Positions 25,041 to 34,858 are shown, counted from the stretch's first letter. The stretch is 64,000 nucleotides of DNA from Halieaceae bacterium (GCA_016744355.1 JADGEN010000009.1:1-64000), one strand, 5' to 3'. Program-made: numbers and translations. The notes: generated by a model not told the origin, from the sequence alone.

Positions 25041-25790
25041 TTATAACAGCTCCCATAAGGTATCGAACAGTATCTGCTGTGTGGAGGCGATTGCCTGTGA
25101 ATCGATAATCACAACCACGGGATGTATATTGTTAGTCAGTGTAATCATTGCCACTTTAGGTGGATAGATGGCGATATACGACGCATCGGTGGATGCTCCG
25201 GCGGGAAGCCATTTACGCTCAGCCAATTCAGCTTCATCCCCTCCCTCTCCCACAGCCAGTACTCGCACTCTAATTCCTCGGCTTACTCGCTGTTTGGTAA
25301 AGTTTGGAAACGGTCTATATAGGTGCTCCCTAAGTGTTTTGGTGGAAATAACGGCATATCCCTTTTCGGGGGAATCAGCCGTGCTGTCAAGGATGTCGCG
25401 TAGCGCCATTTCGACGCCATCATCTCCTTCGTAGAATCTTACGTTCCCCGGACTGAACTCTGACTGTGTTTGTTTTAGCGCGGGTATTACATCTTTGCGC
25501 AACTGTTCCATTGCCAGTGAAAGCGCCTGTTGTTTACTTTCTCCCAGGCTTAAAAGTCGCTCCGGATCTTCAGCCTGGAAAACCCGTCGTCTACCCTTTG
25601 GGAAGTAGCTGACTACGCCTTTGGTGGCCAATTGTTTCAGGGTTTCATAGGTACTGCCCCGGTTAACTCCCGACTCTGCTGCTACCTCCCGTATAGAGGC
25701 CGGCCCCAGACGCAAAAGAGCCTGATAAATGCTAATCTGGCGATCACTCAGACCTAATTGATGCAGACATTCTTTTTTGTTTATTGTCAT
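25041..25790 (-). CDS. TrmB-family transcriptional regulator
   Basis: A 249-residue protein with an N-terminal winged helix (about 10-75: LGLSDRQISIYQALLRLGPASIREVAAESGVNRGSTYETLKQL) of the TrmB/SpoIIID-like type and a C-terminal ligand-sensing domain resembling the phospholipase D-like fold seen in TrmB proteins. It is divergent from glmU with 120 bases between them; the gap holds a palindrome that carries the -35 hexamers of both genes. In Pseudomonas the unrelated DeoR-type GlmR occupies this place and controls glmS, so control of amino-sugar synthesis is a reasonable inference here. The ligand is unknown. Confidence 0.85.
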   Translation of the reverse strand: MTINKKECLHQLGLSDRQISIYQALLRLGPASIREVAAESGVNRGSTYETLKQLATKGVVSYFPKGRRRVFQAEDPERLLSLGESKQQALSLAMEQLRKDVIPALKQTQSEFSPGNVRFYEGDDGVEMALRDILDSTADSPEKGYAVISTKTLREHLYRPFPNFTKQRVSRGIRVRVLAVGEGGDEAELAERKWLPAGASTDASYIAIYPPKVAMITLTNNIHPVVVIIDSQAIASTQQILFDTLWELL

Positions 25791-25857
25791 TTGTTTTGTG
25801 ACACAGGTAGTTGAATTTATGGAGTGCCTGTTTAATATGCAGCTTCAAGTAGAAAAT

Positions 25858-25876
25858 TGTCAAAAATAATTTGACA
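25858..25876. promoter_or_regulatory. Palindromic operator shared by the glmU and TrmB-like promoters
   Basis: TGTCAAA-5-TTTGACA is a perfect 7-5-7 inverted repeat. Its right arm contains TTGACA (25871-25876), a consensus -35 for glmU with TAAATT 15 bases on (25892-25897). Its left arm read on the minus strand is also TTGACA (25863-25858), with CATATT 18 bases on (25839-25834) toward the regulator gene. A dimer bound here would cover both -35 elements. Sequence facts are direct; binding by the adjacent regulator is inferred. Confidence 0.6.
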
Positions 25877-25910
25877 TAAAAACTAATAAAGTAAATTTGG
25901 GGTTCGAATT

Positions 25911-27284
25911 TTGTCAGAAAATCTTGAAGTAATTATTCTCGCTGCCGGGCAGGGTAGTCGCATGAAATCCAGCTTACCTAAGGTTTTACACCCTGTTGCG
26001 GGGCGCCCGATGTTGGCCCATGTTGTGTCTGCAGCGCAGTCGCTTGGTGCTAAGGCGATTCATGTCGTGGTTGGCCACGGAGCTGAACAAGTCAAGGAGG
26101 CGATGGGTGCTACAGACATCAACTGGGTATTACAGGAAGAGCAGTTGGGAACAGGGCATGCTGTTTTACAGGCCATGCCCTCGGTCTGCGATGGCAGCAC
26201 TGTTCTAGTCTTATATGGGGATGTGCCTCTTATTACAACCCGAACGCTCACTAGTCTGGCGTTAAAAGCAAAAGCCGCCCCGGCTCTTCTGACATCAGCC
26301 GTTAAGGAGCCATTCGGTCTTGGCAGAATCATTCGTGATGAGCGTGGAAAGCTGCTTGAAGTGGTAGAGGAAAAGGACGCAACGAATGAGCAGCGCTGCA
26401 TTTGTGAAGTCAACACGGGCGTTCTAGCCGCACCGGCGGTGGATCTCAAGACATACCTACCCCGCGTGGGAAACAGCAACAAACAAGGTGAATACTATTT
26501 GCCCGATATTTTGGGGCTAGCCGTTAAAGAGGGTAAAAATATAGAATCTTTCGCGGCAATGTCTGAATTGGAGGTGCAGGGCGTCAACGATCGTCTGCAG
26601 CTCAATCAGGTGGAGCGTGAATTTCAGCGACGCCAGGCAGAAGAGCTGATGCGGCAAGGCGTATCTGTCGCTGATATCAATCGTTTGGATATACGCGGTA
26701 GTTTGCGTTGCGGTAAAGATGTCACCTTTGATGTCAACGTGGTGATAGAAGGTAGTGTAGAGCTGGGCAATGGGGTGAGTGTGGGTCCAAATTGCGTGTT
26801 AATTGACACTCGGGTGGAAGATGGAGCGCAGATACATGCTTTTAGCCATCTACAAGAGAGCATTATAGGGAAAAACTGCTCAGTAGGACCCTATGCCCGC
26901 TTGCGCCCCGGTAGTTTAATGGACGAAGGGGCGAAAGTAGGCAACTTTGTAGAAATGAAGAAAGCGAATGTGGGTAAGGGCAGCAAAATAAATCACCTCA
27001 GCTACATTGGTGATTGTGAAATGGGTGCCGGAGTGAATGTGGGGGCGGGCACTATTGTTTGCAATTACGACGGTGTTAATAAGTCGAAGACCGTACTTGG
27101 AGATGGTGTTTTTGTGGGCTCTAACAGTACTCTGGTTGCCCCGCTTACCATTGAGCAGGGTGCATTTGTTGGGGCGGGTTCCGCCGTCACAAGAACAGTA
27201 GAAGAAAATGAGCTGGCTGTTAGTCGGGCGCGGCAAAAAAATATTCAGGGTTGGCAGCGTCCGACCAAGAAAACCGGAGAATAG
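25911..27284 (+). CDS. glmU: Bifunctional UDP-N-acetylglucosamine pyrophosphorylase / glucosamine-1-phosphate acetyltransferase
   Basis: A 457-residue cytoplasmic enzyme making UDP-GlcNAc for peptidoglycan and LPS. The N-terminal uridylyltransferase has [25 protein letters not shown], and the C-terminal left-handed beta helix has the hexapeptide repeats and [19 protein letters not shown]. The start is TTG 25911, which may limit its translation. It is followed after two bases by glmS. Confidence 0.98.
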   Translation: MSENLEVIILAAGQGSRMKSSLPKVLHPVAGRPMLAHVVSAAQSLGAKAIHVVVGHGAEQVKEAMGATDINWVLQEEQLGTGHAVLQAMPSVCDGSTVLVLYGDVPLITTRTLTSLALKAKAAPALLTSAVKEPFGLGRIIRDERGKLLEVVEEKDATNEQRCICEVNTGVLAAPAVDLKTYLPRVGNSNKQGEYYLPDILGLAVKEGKNIESFAAMSELEVQGVNDRLQLNQVEREFQRRQAEELMRQGVSVADINRLDIRGSLRCGKDVTFDVNVVIEGSVELGNGVSVGPNCVLIDTRVEDGAQIHAFSHLQESIIGKNCSVGPYARLRPGSLMDEGAKVGNFVEMKKANVGKGSKINHLSYIGDCEMGAGVNVGAGTIVCNYDGVNKSKTVLGDGVFVGSNSTLVAPLTIEQGAFVGAGSAVTRTVEENELAVSRARQKNIQGWQRPTKKTGE

Positions 27285-27286
27285 TC

Positions 27287-29116
27287 ATGTGTGGAATTGT
27301 AGCAGCAACGGCACGTCGCGAAGTGTCCGAAATACTACTGGAGGGCCTGCGCCGTCTGGAGTACAGAGGTTACGATTCGGCGGGCATGGCATTATTGGAC
27401 GGCAACGGCCTCCTGCAATTACATAAGCGGGAGGGAAAAGTAGCAGAGCTGGAAAGCGCTCAACACGATAAGCCGCTCTCCGGTAACATTGGAATTGCTC
27501 ATACAAGGTGGGCAACGCATGGAAAACCCTCTGCGGCTAACTCCCACCCGCATCACTCCAGTAATCGCGTGGCCGTTGTGCACAATGGCATTATTGAAAA
27601 CCATGAGGCGCTGCGCGAGGAGCTTTGTGGCCAGGGTTATGAGTTTCTCTCTGAAACTGACAGTGAAGTTGTCGTTCATCTCTTGCACGGATTTTTAGTT
27701 CAAGGAGAGTCGCTTCTCGATGCCATGAGAAAAACAGTCGCTAGACTCGAGGGCGCGTATGCTTTGGCGGCTCTTGATTGCGAGCACCCCAGAGAGATTG
27801 TGGCTGCCCGAGAAGGCAGTCCACTGGTTATAGGCATAGGCATAGGTGAGAATTTCCTCGCTTCAGATCAGCTCGCTCTGCGCCAGGTTACAGACCGTTT
27901 TATTTTTCTTGAAGAAGGCGACCTGGTTAGTATGTCGCCAAGCAGCTTCGAAATTTACGATCGCGACAACCTGGCGGTTGAACGTGAACGCACCCACATC
28001 TCAGATGCCATAGAGGTTGCCGATAAAGGCAGCTATAACCATTTTATGATGAAGGAAATATTTGAGCAGCCCAGGGCGCTGGCAGATACGTTTAAAACCC
28101 GCCCTGGCAAGCCTATAGCAGATGAGCGCTTTGGCCCTAAAGCAGCGGAGATATTCGACCAGGTCACCGCAGTACAGATTGTGGCCTGTGGCACAAGCTA
28201 TCACTCTGGCATGGTAGCTCGTTATTGGCTGGAAGAGTTGGCTGGTATCCCCTGTCAGGTGGAAGTGGCTTCAGAGTTTCGTTATCGCACCCGGGTCCAG
28301 CACCCCGGCACCTTACTAGTTACGGTTTCCCAGTCGGGCGAAACGGCAGATACCCTGGCGGCACTGCGCAATGCGGCAGAGAATGAGTTTGTTGGCAGCC
28401 TTGTGATTGCCAATGTCGACAACAGCTCGCTGGTGAGAGAGAGTGATCTTGTATTCTTGACACGCGCAGGTGCAGAAATCGGCGTGGCATCGACAAAAGC
28501 ATTTACCACACAGCTTGTAGCATTCCTTATGCTGACAGTGGCTTTGGGACGACGTGGGACTATGACGCCCGAGAAGCAGCAGGAACTTTCTGTCGCCCTA
28601 CACAAGCTTCCAGATTATGTAAGCCAAACGTTGCAACTCGACCCGGTTATTGAAGCGCTTTCCGAGTCATTTATACCCAAGCACCACTCGCTGTTTCTTG
28701 GGCGGGGAATTCTCTACCCTATTGCGATGGAGGGGGCTCTCAAACTCAAGGAAATTTCTTATATACATGCTGAAGCCTACCCTGCCGGCGAATTAAAACA
28801 TGGGCCGCTCGCCCTGGTAGATGCCGATATGCCTGTCGTGGCGGTTGCACCCAATGACGAACTGTTAGAGAAGCTAAAATCCAATTTGGAAGAAGTGCGC
28901 TCCCGCGGTGGCGAGCTCTATGTGTTCGCCGACCGGGAAGCAGGGTTTACAGATTCCTCTCGCGTGCATGTCATGTCTATGCCGAGCTGCCCTGAAGTGT
29001 TAATGCCTATAGTCTACACGGTAGCCCTGCAATTGTTGTCTTATCATGTGGCAGTGCAAAAAGGCACGGATGTTGATAAGCCGCGCAATCTTGCGAAGTC
29101 GGTTACCGTAGAGTGA
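27287..29116 (+). CDS. glmS: Glutamine-fructose-6-phosphate aminotransferase
   Basis: A 609-residue enzyme (E. coli 609) that makes glucosamine-6-phosphate, the first step of amino-sugar synthesis. The start must be ATG 27287 because the processed N-terminal cysteine of MCGIVAA is the glutaminase nucleophile. Two SIS isomerase domains follow and the C-terminus ends [12 protein letters not shown] lies ahead of the ATG. No GlmS ribozyme is expected and none is seen. Confidence 0.98.
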   Translation: MCGIVAATARREVSEILLEGLRRLEYRGYDSAGMALLDGNGLLQLHKREGKVAELESAQHDKPLSGNIGIAHTRWATHGKPSAANSHPHHSSNRVAVVHNGIIENHEALREELCGQGYEFLSETDSEVVVHLLHGFLVQGESLLDAMRKTVARLEGAYALAALDCEHPREIVAAREGSPLVIGIGIGENFLASDQLALRQVTDRFIFLEEGDLVSMSPSSFEIYDRDNLAVERERTHISDAIEVADKGSYNHFMMKEIFEQPRALADTFKTRPGKPIADERFGPKAAEIFDQVTAVQIVACGTSYHSGMVARYWLEELAGIPCQVEVASEFRYRTRVQHPGTLLVTVSQSGETADTLAALRNAAENEFVGSLVIANVDNSSLVRESDLVFLTRAGAEIGVASTKAFTTQLVAFLMLTVALGRRGTMTPEKQQELSVALHKLPDYVSQTLQLDPVIEALSESFIPKHHSLFLGRGILYPIAMEGALKLKEISYIHAEAYPAGELKHGPLALVDADMPVVAVAPNDELLEKLKSNLEEVRSRGGELYVFADREAGFTDSSRVHVMSMPSCPEVLMPIVYTVALQLLSYHVAVQKGTDVDKPRNLAKSVTVE

Positions 29117-29511
29117 TATTGTTTGACGCACTTAAAACGCTTCATGTTTTAAGTGCGATCGCCTCCATAGGGGGCTTTATCCTACGCGGCTACTGGATGC
29201 TTACGGCTAACACTTTATTGGCTAGACGCATCGCTAAAACCCTACCCCACATTATCGATACAATATTACTGGGGTCAGCTGTGGGGATGCTGTTGATTTG
29301 GCATAGCTCACCATTTTCGATGAGCTGGCTCAGCGCTAAAATTATAGCTCTGTTGGTATACATTGGTTTGGGAATGGTGGCTCTGCGCTTTGGTCAAACT
29401 AGACGCGTACGCACATCGTTCTGGCTGATGGCGCTAGTGGTTGCCGCGTATATTGTCTCTGTCGCCCTGACTAAATCTGCGCAGGGATTTTTTATAGTCG
29501 TTATCGGTTAA
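29113..29511 (+). CDS. SirB2-family membrane protein
   Basis: A 132-residue protein with four hydrophobic helices and the SirB signature [23 protein letters not shown]...[13 protein letters not shown]. Family function is unclear. It starts at GTG 29113, overlapping the glmS TGA as GTGA, so it is translationally coupled to glmS. It is an inner-membrane protein by prediction. Confidence 0.85.
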   Translation: MILFDALKTLHVLSAIASIGGFILRGYWMLTANTLLARRIAKTLPHIIDTILLGSAVGMLLIWHSSPFSMSWLSAKIIALLVYIGLGMVALRFGQTRRVRTSFWLMALVVAAYIVSVALTKSAQGFFIVVIG

Positions 29512-29524
29512 GGAGATCCACCTG

Positions 29525-29593
29525 ATGGCCGAAACAGGGAAGACAATGCCGCGTTACTGGTACATAAAAGCAAAGAGCTATAGGGGCGCGTGA
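29525..29593 (+). CDS. Possible 22-residue small protein behind sirB2
   Basis: A very short frame (ATG 29525, TGA 29591-29593) preceded by a near-perfect Shine-Dalgarno AAGGAGAT at 29510-29517, seven bases from the ATG. That site itself overlaps the sirB2 stop. The peptide is basic (begins MAETGKTMPR, then YWYIKAK), without a membrane segment. I know no family for it. The strong ribosome site is the only support; it could be a chance match. Confidence 0.35.
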   Translation: MAETGKTMPRYWYIKAKSYRGA

Positions 29594-29605
29594 TGCCTGC
29601 CCCTA
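29581..29605. terminator. Stem-loop between convergent sirB2 and small exported protein gene
   Basis: TAGGGGC (29581-29587) pairs with GCCCCTA (29599-29605) over an 11-base loop. There is no proper T run on either side, so termination is uncertain. Confidence 0.35.
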
Positions 29606-29620
29606 CTGATGCAGCCGTAG

Positions 29621-29995
29621 TTATTTGGGGTTTGCAGCTTTGTATTCGCGAATGGCAGAGTTAAACGCACCGGCTACCGACTCCTCCGCAGATACCGCTT
29701 GATTATAGGCATCCGCAGTGTCACTGGAGAGCTTCTGGTTGGCCTCTTTTTCTGCCCCATCGGTCGCTTTTGCAAAGTTGGCCTCTGCTTCATTAATACG
29801 ACCTTCCAGGCATGACATGTATTCGATGTTGCTCGCCTGAAAAGACTTTACCGCTTTTTGCCCTGCGATCATTTGCTCCATAGTAGAGCTGGCGCCATCG
29901 GGAATGCTTGGGGCGTCGGGGTTTACACAGTCAGCGGCGCTGGCCATGGAAGAGCCGAGTATCAGGCTGAGTGCTGTTGCATTGATAAGCTTCAT
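29621..29995 (-). CDS. Small exported protein of unknown function
   Basis: A 124-residue protein with a clear Sec signal peptide (MKLINATALSLILGSSMASA, cleavage near AxA-AD). The mature part is helical and alanine/glutamate-rich, with two cysteines (CVNPDAP near the start, MSCLEG in the middle) that could form a disulfide. The start ATG 29995 has AAGGGA upstream; the frame is open further upstream inside the SPOR gene, but without a signal-like sequence. It lies 14 bases after the SPOR protein gene, suggesting a shared transcript and a periplasmic role. No family recognised. Confidence 0.7.
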   Translation of the reverse strand: MKLINATALSLILGSSMASAADCVNPDAPSIPDGASSTMEQMIAGQKAVKSFQASNIEYMSCLEGRINEAEANFAKATDGAEKEANQKLSSDTADAYNQAVSAEESVAGAFNSAIREYKAANPK

Positions 29996-30009
29996 AGAAA
30001 ATCCCTTCA

Positions 30010-30975
30010 TTATTGTTTGCCAACCCAAAGGCGTGACAAGTGGTGAGTCTGTTCCAGTTGAAGTGCTATTTTTCCAGCTATTTCCTTGCTGGGCAAGTCC
30101 AATACGCGTACCCGGTAGTAGAGTGCTCCCTTTTTCTCCCCCGAGACTACAGCAACGCGTCCGGAGCTTACGGACAACCTGGATGCCCAACTGTCGGCAG
30201 TGGCCCTACTTTTATAAGAGCCGAAATTTACAAACCAGGTATCCGCTACAATAGGGGGCTCAGGGGGAGCGGCTTTGGTTGTTGGTTCTTGCACTACAGC
30301 TGGCTTGACTGTTTTGGGTGTGGGTGCTGGTGCGGGTATAGGATCGACTGTCTCTGTTGGTTGCATGGGCGGCTCACTGGCCTTTTGGCGTAGCGCCTCG
30401 CGCAAAGCAGCAACTTCAGCTTGTAGAGCCTCTACCTGCGTCTGTAATTCTTCATTGTGAATTTGCAGGTTTCTTTGTGCCTGCCTACTCTCTGCTACCT
30501 CGGTGTTGCTGGTTGTAGTGGCGAGCTTGGCTCTGAGCAGGCGGACTTCTTTTTGTGTTTCCAGGCGCTGTTCCAGCACGCCGTACCCACCCGCCGCCAA
30601 AAGCAACAGGGCGATGATGCCTGCTGCGATCAAGCCCCAAGGCCAGGGTTGGCTATAGCCATCATCTTGTGAATCCAGATCGTCGTCCTGCCACTCTTCT
30701 TCATGCTCGAATTCGTAGCGTGGATCGTCTTCTGGAGCCGGCTCCGGGGCATGGTCAAAATCATCCTCGTCTTCAAATTCAAGCTCGTCGTCGAAGGGTA
30801 GTTCTTCCTCGAGGTCAGTTTTGTCCCAGTTTTTAGTCAGATCGGGTTCGAAGATATCTTCTTCCAGAAACTTGTCTGCGTTCAAGTCGTAGTCGATGGG
30901 CTCCTCGTCATAGTCATCCGCAAAGAAAGAGTCTTCGGCTGGTGCTTCTTTGTCGTCTTTATCTTCAATATCCAT
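30010..30975 (-). CDS. Acidic single-pass membrane protein with SPOR domain
   Basis: A 321-residue bitopic protein. Residues 1-108 are extremely acidic (48 D or E in the first 100) and should lie in the cytoplasm. A transmembrane helix is at about 113-134, a coiled coil follows at about 135-195, then a P/T-rich linker, and a SPOR domain at about 243-320 (WFVNFGSYKSRATADSWASRL...). SPOR domains bind denuded glycan strands at the septum, so a role in division or envelope maintenance is likely. It resembles FtsN/DamX in layout but is not clearly orthologous. No basic cytoplasmic FtsA-binding motif is seen. Confidence 0.82.
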   Translation of the reverse strand: MDIEDKDDKEAPAEDSFFADDYDEEPIDYDLNADKFLEEDIFEPDLTKNWDKTDLEEELPFDDELEFEDEDDFDHAPEPAPEDDPRYEFEHEEEWQDDDLDSQDDGYSQPWPWGLIAAGIIALLLLAAGGYGVLEQRLETQKEVRLLRAKLATTTSNTEVAESRQAQRNLQIHNEELQTQVEALQAEVAALREALRQKASEPPMQPTETVDPIPAPAPTPKTVKPAVVQEPTTKAAPPEPPIVADTWFVNFGSYKSRATADSWASRLSVSSGRVAVVSGEKKGALYYRVRVLDLPSKEIAGKIALQLEQTHHLSRLWVGKQ

Positions 30976-31090
30976 GGGGCTAAAGCTTAACAGACGTGCC
31001 CTTTGTTTTGACCACTAGTTTATGAGTAATTTGCTGCTCAATTAGTGCCTGTCTCTGTGAGCGAAGGGCACAAACAGGTAAGATGCTCCG

Positions 31091-33241
31091 ATGGATGTAT
31101 CAGATATTCTCTCCCCACTGAACGAAGCCCAACGGGATGCCGTGGCGGCTGAACCCGGTAACATGCTTGTCCTGGCTGGTGCTGGCAGCGGTAAAACTCG
31201 CGTGCTGGTGTACCGTATAGCCTGGCTTATTCGTGCACACGATTTCTCCCCGTTCTCTATTCTCGCCGTGACCTTTACCAACAAAGCGGCCAAGGAAATG
31301 CGCGGCCGGGTAGAGCAGATGTTGCAGATCCCTGTGCATGGAATGTGGTTAGGGACATTTCATGGGCTGGCTCACAGGCTGCTAAAAGCACACTGGAAAG
31401 AGGTGGGCTTGCCACAGAATTTTCAGATTCTCGATAGCGATGACCAGCTTCGCCTGGTGAAGCGTATTTGCAAGGAGCTAGAACTCGACGATGGCCGATG
31501 GCCTCCACGGCAGGCTCAGGGGTACATTAACGCGCAAAAAGATGAAGGTCTGCGTTCGCATCATATTGAGCCAGTGGGCGGCGATTTTTATCAGCAGACC
31601 ATGTTACAGGTATACCGGGCCTACGAGGGCGCCTGCGAACGTTCAGGCATGGTAGATTTTGCAGAGCTGCTGTTGCGCGCACATGAGTTGTGGCTGAAGA
31701 ATCCGTCCGTGTTAAAGCATTACCAGAATCGCTTCCAGCAGATTTTGGTGGACGAGTTTCAGGATACCAATACTATTCAATATGCCTGGTTGCGGGTTCT
31801 TGCGGGGTCAACAATCCCCATCGTCGCAGTGGGAGATGATGACCAGTCCATCTATGGTTGGCGCGGGGCAAAAATCGAGAATATCCAGCGCTTCACCGAA
31901 GACTTCAAAGAAACTAAAACAGTGCGCCTGGAGCAGAATTACCGCTCCACACAAACTATTTTGCGGGCCGCTAACGGCATTATCACTAATAATTTTGGTC
32001 GACTGGGCAAAGAACTGTGGAGTGCGGGTGATGAGGGCGACCCTATCACCTTGTATGCGGGGTTTAACGAGCAGGATGAAGCGCGTTTTATCGTTGAGCA
32101 AATTGGTAAATGGCTGGACGATGGTAACGATAGAAAATCTGCTGCAATACTGTATCGCTCCAATGCTCAATCGCGAGTATTAGAGGAAGCGCTGATACGG
32201 CAGGGCGTTCCCTACCGGATATACGGAGGTCACCGGTTTTATGAGCGCATGGAAATTCGCAATGCGCTGGCTTATTTGCGTCTGTTGGTAAACCGTGCCG
32301 ATGACCCGGCGGTCGAACGGGTGATTAACACGCCAACCCGGGGAATCGGCGGGAAAACATTGGAGGTAGTCAGGGAGTGTGCCCGCAATCGCGATATTTG
32401 TCTCTGGCGGGCCATAGAGGCAGTAATTACCGAGAAATTATTACCTCCCCGGGCTTTAAAAGCATTGGAAGGCTTTACTGTTCTGATTAATGAGCTGGAC
32501 TCCGGCACCGATGAAATGACGTTGGAGGACCTGGTAGAACATGTTGTGGAGGGAGCTGGGCTCATAGACTTCTTCAAAAAAGAAAAAGGAGAGAAGGGCC
32601 AGGCGCGGGTGGAAAACCTGGAGGAATTGGTGGTTGCTGCCAAACAGTTTCAACCCCAGGAGGAGGAACTTTCACCACTACAACAGTTCCTTGATAACGC
32701 TGCGCTGGATGCCGGTGACGGCCAGGCGGCAGAGCACGAAGACAGTATTCAAATGATGACATTGCACTCAGCCAAGGGGCTGGAGTTTCCCCTGGTGTTT
32801 TTGGCCGGCATGGAGGAAAACCTATTTCCACATCGAATGTCTCTGGAGGAGCCCGGGCGTTTGGAAGAAGAGCGGCGCCTCTGCTATGTTGGCATTACCC
32901 GCGCGATGCAAAAGCTGACAATTACCTATGCAGAAACCCGGCGTATGCACGGCAGTGAAAACTTCAATGCCCCCTCCCGCTTTATTCGTGAGATACCGGC
33001 AGAGCTGTTACAGGAGGTGCGACTGAACTCGACTGTGACGCGGCCAGTCAGCAACCTCTCTCAGGTTGAAGTACCCGACACGGGCCTGAATCTGGGGCAG
33101 CGGGTTTACCATCAGCTGTTTGGCGAAGGGGTGGTGTTAAACTTTGAAGGCCGCGGGGGTAATGCCCGGGTAGAGGTCAATTTTGATAGTGAAGGCAGTA
33201 AATGGCTGGTGGTGCAATACGCCAAGCTGCAACTCATCTAG
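31091..33241 (+). CDS. uvrD: DNA helicase II UvrD
   Basis: A 716-residue superfamily 1A 3'-5' helicase acting in nucleotide excision and mismatch repair (E. coli 720). It has Walker A AGAGSGKT, TFTNKAAKEMR, motif II VDEFQDTN, motif III VGDDDQSIYGWRGA and the C-terminal HQLFGEGVVLNFEG Tudor-like domain for RNA polymerase contact. The N-terminus MDVSDILSPLNEAQRDAVAAEPGNMLVLAG aligns with UvrD rather than Rep. No LexA box is visible upstream. Confidence 0.96.
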   Translation: MDVSDILSPLNEAQRDAVAAEPGNMLVLAGAGSGKTRVLVYRIAWLIRAHDFSPFSILAVTFTNKAAKEMRGRVEQMLQIPVHGMWLGTFHGLAHRLLKAHWKEVGLPQNFQILDSDDQLRLVKRICKELELDDGRWPPRQAQGYINAQKDEGLRSHHIEPVGGDFYQQTMLQVYRAYEGACERSGMVDFAELLLRAHELWLKNPSVLKHYQNRFQQILVDEFQDTNTIQYAWLRVLAGSTIPIVAVGDDDQSIYGWRGAKIENIQRFTEDFKETKTVRLEQNYRSTQTILRAANGIITNNFGRLGKELWSAGDEGDPITLYAGFNEQDEARFIVEQIGKWLDDGNDRKSAAILYRSNAQSRVLEEALIRQGVPYRIYGGHRFYERMEIRNALAYLRLLVNRADDPAVERVINTPTRGIGGKTLEVVRECARNRDICLWRAIEAVITEKLLPPRALKALEGFTVLINELDSGTDEMTLEDLVEHVVEGAGLIDFFKKEKGEKGQARVENLEELVVAAKQFQPQEEELSPLQQFLDNAALDAGDGQAAEHEDSIQMMTLHSAKGLEFPLVFLAGMEENLFPHRMSLEEPGRLEEERRLCYVGITRAMQKLTITYAETRRMHGSENFNAPSRFIREIPAELLQEVRLNSTVTRPVSNLSQVEVPDTGLNLGQRVYHQLFGEGVVLNFEGRGGNARVEVNFDSEGSKWLVVQYAKLQLI

Positions 33242-33255
33242 ATAAGAGAAATTCC

Positions 33256-34425
33256 ATGACAGCAAAAACTAACCCCGGGCGATATACACCGCTGATTATT
33301 CTGTCACTGGTTGCTGCATTGGTCACGGCGTTGGCCCTGTGGGCTACCGATCGGGCTACGCTAGATCCCGGGGGAAATGAAGCCGCTAATACTCAAGGGA
33401 CTGTGGCTGAGGGCGATAAATTTCACTGGAAAATAGTAACCACCTGGCCGAAGAATTTTCCTGGCCTAGGCGCCGCCGCAGAAAACTTTGCCACTATGGT
33501 AGACCAAATGAGTAATGGTCGCCTGATAGCCAAGGTTTACGGCGCGGGAGAAATCGTACCGGCCTTCGAGGTGTTTGATGCTGTATCCCAGGGCGTTGCC
33601 GACGCCGGACACGGTGCTGCCTATTACTGGAAAGGTAAAGTTCCCTCATCCGTTTTCTTTACGGCGGTGCCTTTTGGTATGAATGCACAGGAGATGAATG
33701 GCTGGCTCACCCGTGGAGGTGGTCTGGAGCTATATAGAGAAGCCTACGCCCCCTTTAACCTTGTCCCGATGGTAGGCGGCAGCACGGGTACGCAGATGGC
33801 CGGTTGGTTTAATAAAGAGATCAACTCCGTAGAGGACCTCAAGGGTCTCAAAATGCGAATTCCCGGATTAGCAGGAGAGGTTTTTACCAAGGTGGGTGGT
33901 ATTTCAGTACGCATTCCCGGAGGAGAGCTTTATACCTCGCTGCAAACCGGCATTATAGATGCGGCGGAGTGGGTGGGACCCTATAACGACCTTGCATTTG
34001 GCCTCTACGAAGTAGCTGACTACTATTATTACCCCGGCTGGCACGAACCCGGTGCTATGCTGGAATTTATTGTTAACAAACAATCATTGGAGGCGTTACC
34101 TGCAGACCTGCAAGCTATCGTCGCCATTGCAACACAGGCATCGAATCAACTGATGCTGGATGATTTTACGGCGCGAAACAATGAGGCATTACGCCAATTG
34201 GTGGACGTCCATGGGGTAAAACTACGCCGTTTGCCCGACGATGTGTTGATTGCACTAGCCGCGGCCAGTGAAGAGGCTATTCAGGAGCTGGTGACCAAGG
34301 ATCCATTGTCGGCCAAAGTCTATGCGTCATATAAATCTTTTTATGACGGCGTCAGAGCCTATCATCATATTTCAGAACAGGCGTATATCAATTCCCGGGA
34401 CGTGGCGATTGATGCACAAAAGTAG
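33256..34425 (+). CDS. dctP: TRAP transporter solute-binding protein (DctP family)
   Basis: A 389-residue periplasmic binding protein of the TRAP class, in the subgroup annotated for mannitol/chloroaromatic or keto-acid-like substrates (WKIVTTWPKNFPGLG..., GGELYTSLQTGIIDAAEWVGPYND). An N-terminal hydrophobic stretch (about 11-28) is a signal or anchor. ATG 33256 is chosen because the upstream extension overlaps uvrD. The membrane subunits dctQ and dctM are encoded 0.4-2.3 kb away on the opposite strand. The substrate is likely a carboxylate; the exact ligand is unknown. Confidence 0.9.
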   Translation: MTAKTNPGRYTPLIILSLVAALVTALALWATDRATLDPGGNEAANTQGTVAEGDKFHWKIVTTWPKNFPGLGAAAENFATMVDQMSNGRLIAKVYGAGEIVPAFEVFDAVSQGVADAGHGAAYYWKGKVPSSVFFTAVPFGMNAQEMNGWLTRGGGLELYREAYAPFNLVPMVGGSTGTQMAGWFNKEINSVEDLKGLKMRIPGLAGEVFTKVGGISVRIPGGELYTSLQTGIIDAAEWVGPYNDLAFGLYEVADYYYYPGWHEPGAMLEFIVNKQSLEALPADLQAIVAIATQASNQLMLDDFTARNNEALRQLVDVHGVKLRRLPDDVLIALAAASEEAIQELVTKDPLSAKVYASYKSFYDGVRAYHHISEQAYINSRDVAIDAQK

Positions 34426-34430
34426 ACTGC

Positions 34431-34823
34431 TCAGGAGCGAATTTCACGGGTTCGGCCGGACTCATCTATGGCCACAAAGACAAACTCGCCTTCTGTAACC
34501 TTGATGGGCTCGCCGTCGTGTTGGGAGTTGATCCACACTTCAACCATGATGCGGATTGAGCTGCGACCAATATCCAGAATATCTGCATAGCAGCTCACCA
34601 CTGCTCCCATGTGCACAGGAGTGAGAAAGACCATACCATCGATTGCCACTGTGGCGACTCTGCCTCCGGCCACGTCCCCTGCAGAGATAGCACCGGCAAT
34701 ATCCATTTGGGACAGTAACCATCCGCCGAAAATGTCGCCATTGGCATTGGTGTCTTTAGGCATGGCAAGGGTTTGTAGCGCAAGATCCCCCTGTGGTGTC
34801 GGTGCGGAGTTAATGTCTTGCAT
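34431..34823 (-). CDS. YciA-like acyl-CoA thioesterase
   Basis: A 130-residue hotdog-fold protein. PKDTNANGDIFGGWLLSQMDIAG (about 22-44) is the YciA/acyl-CoA hydrolase signature, with the catalytic D of NGDIFGG. Such enzymes release free CoA from diverse acyl-CoAs in the cytoplasm. It lies 35 bases after dctM on the same strand and is convergent with dctP, five bases from its stop. Confidence 0.9.
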   Translation of the reverse strand: MQDINSAPTPQGDLALQTLAMPKDTNANGDIFGGWLLSQMDIAGAISAGDVAGGRVATVAIDGMVFLTPVHMGAVVSCYADILDIGRSSIRIMVEVWINSQHDGEPIKVTEGEFVFVAIDESGRTREIRS

Positions 34824-34858
34824 GGGAGTTAAGCCTGAATTTTATGGATTGTGGCGGT

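Noticed and set aside
30976-31090. LexA box upstream of uvrD
   Set aside because: No CTG-n10-CAG operator with the expected AT-rich centre could be found.
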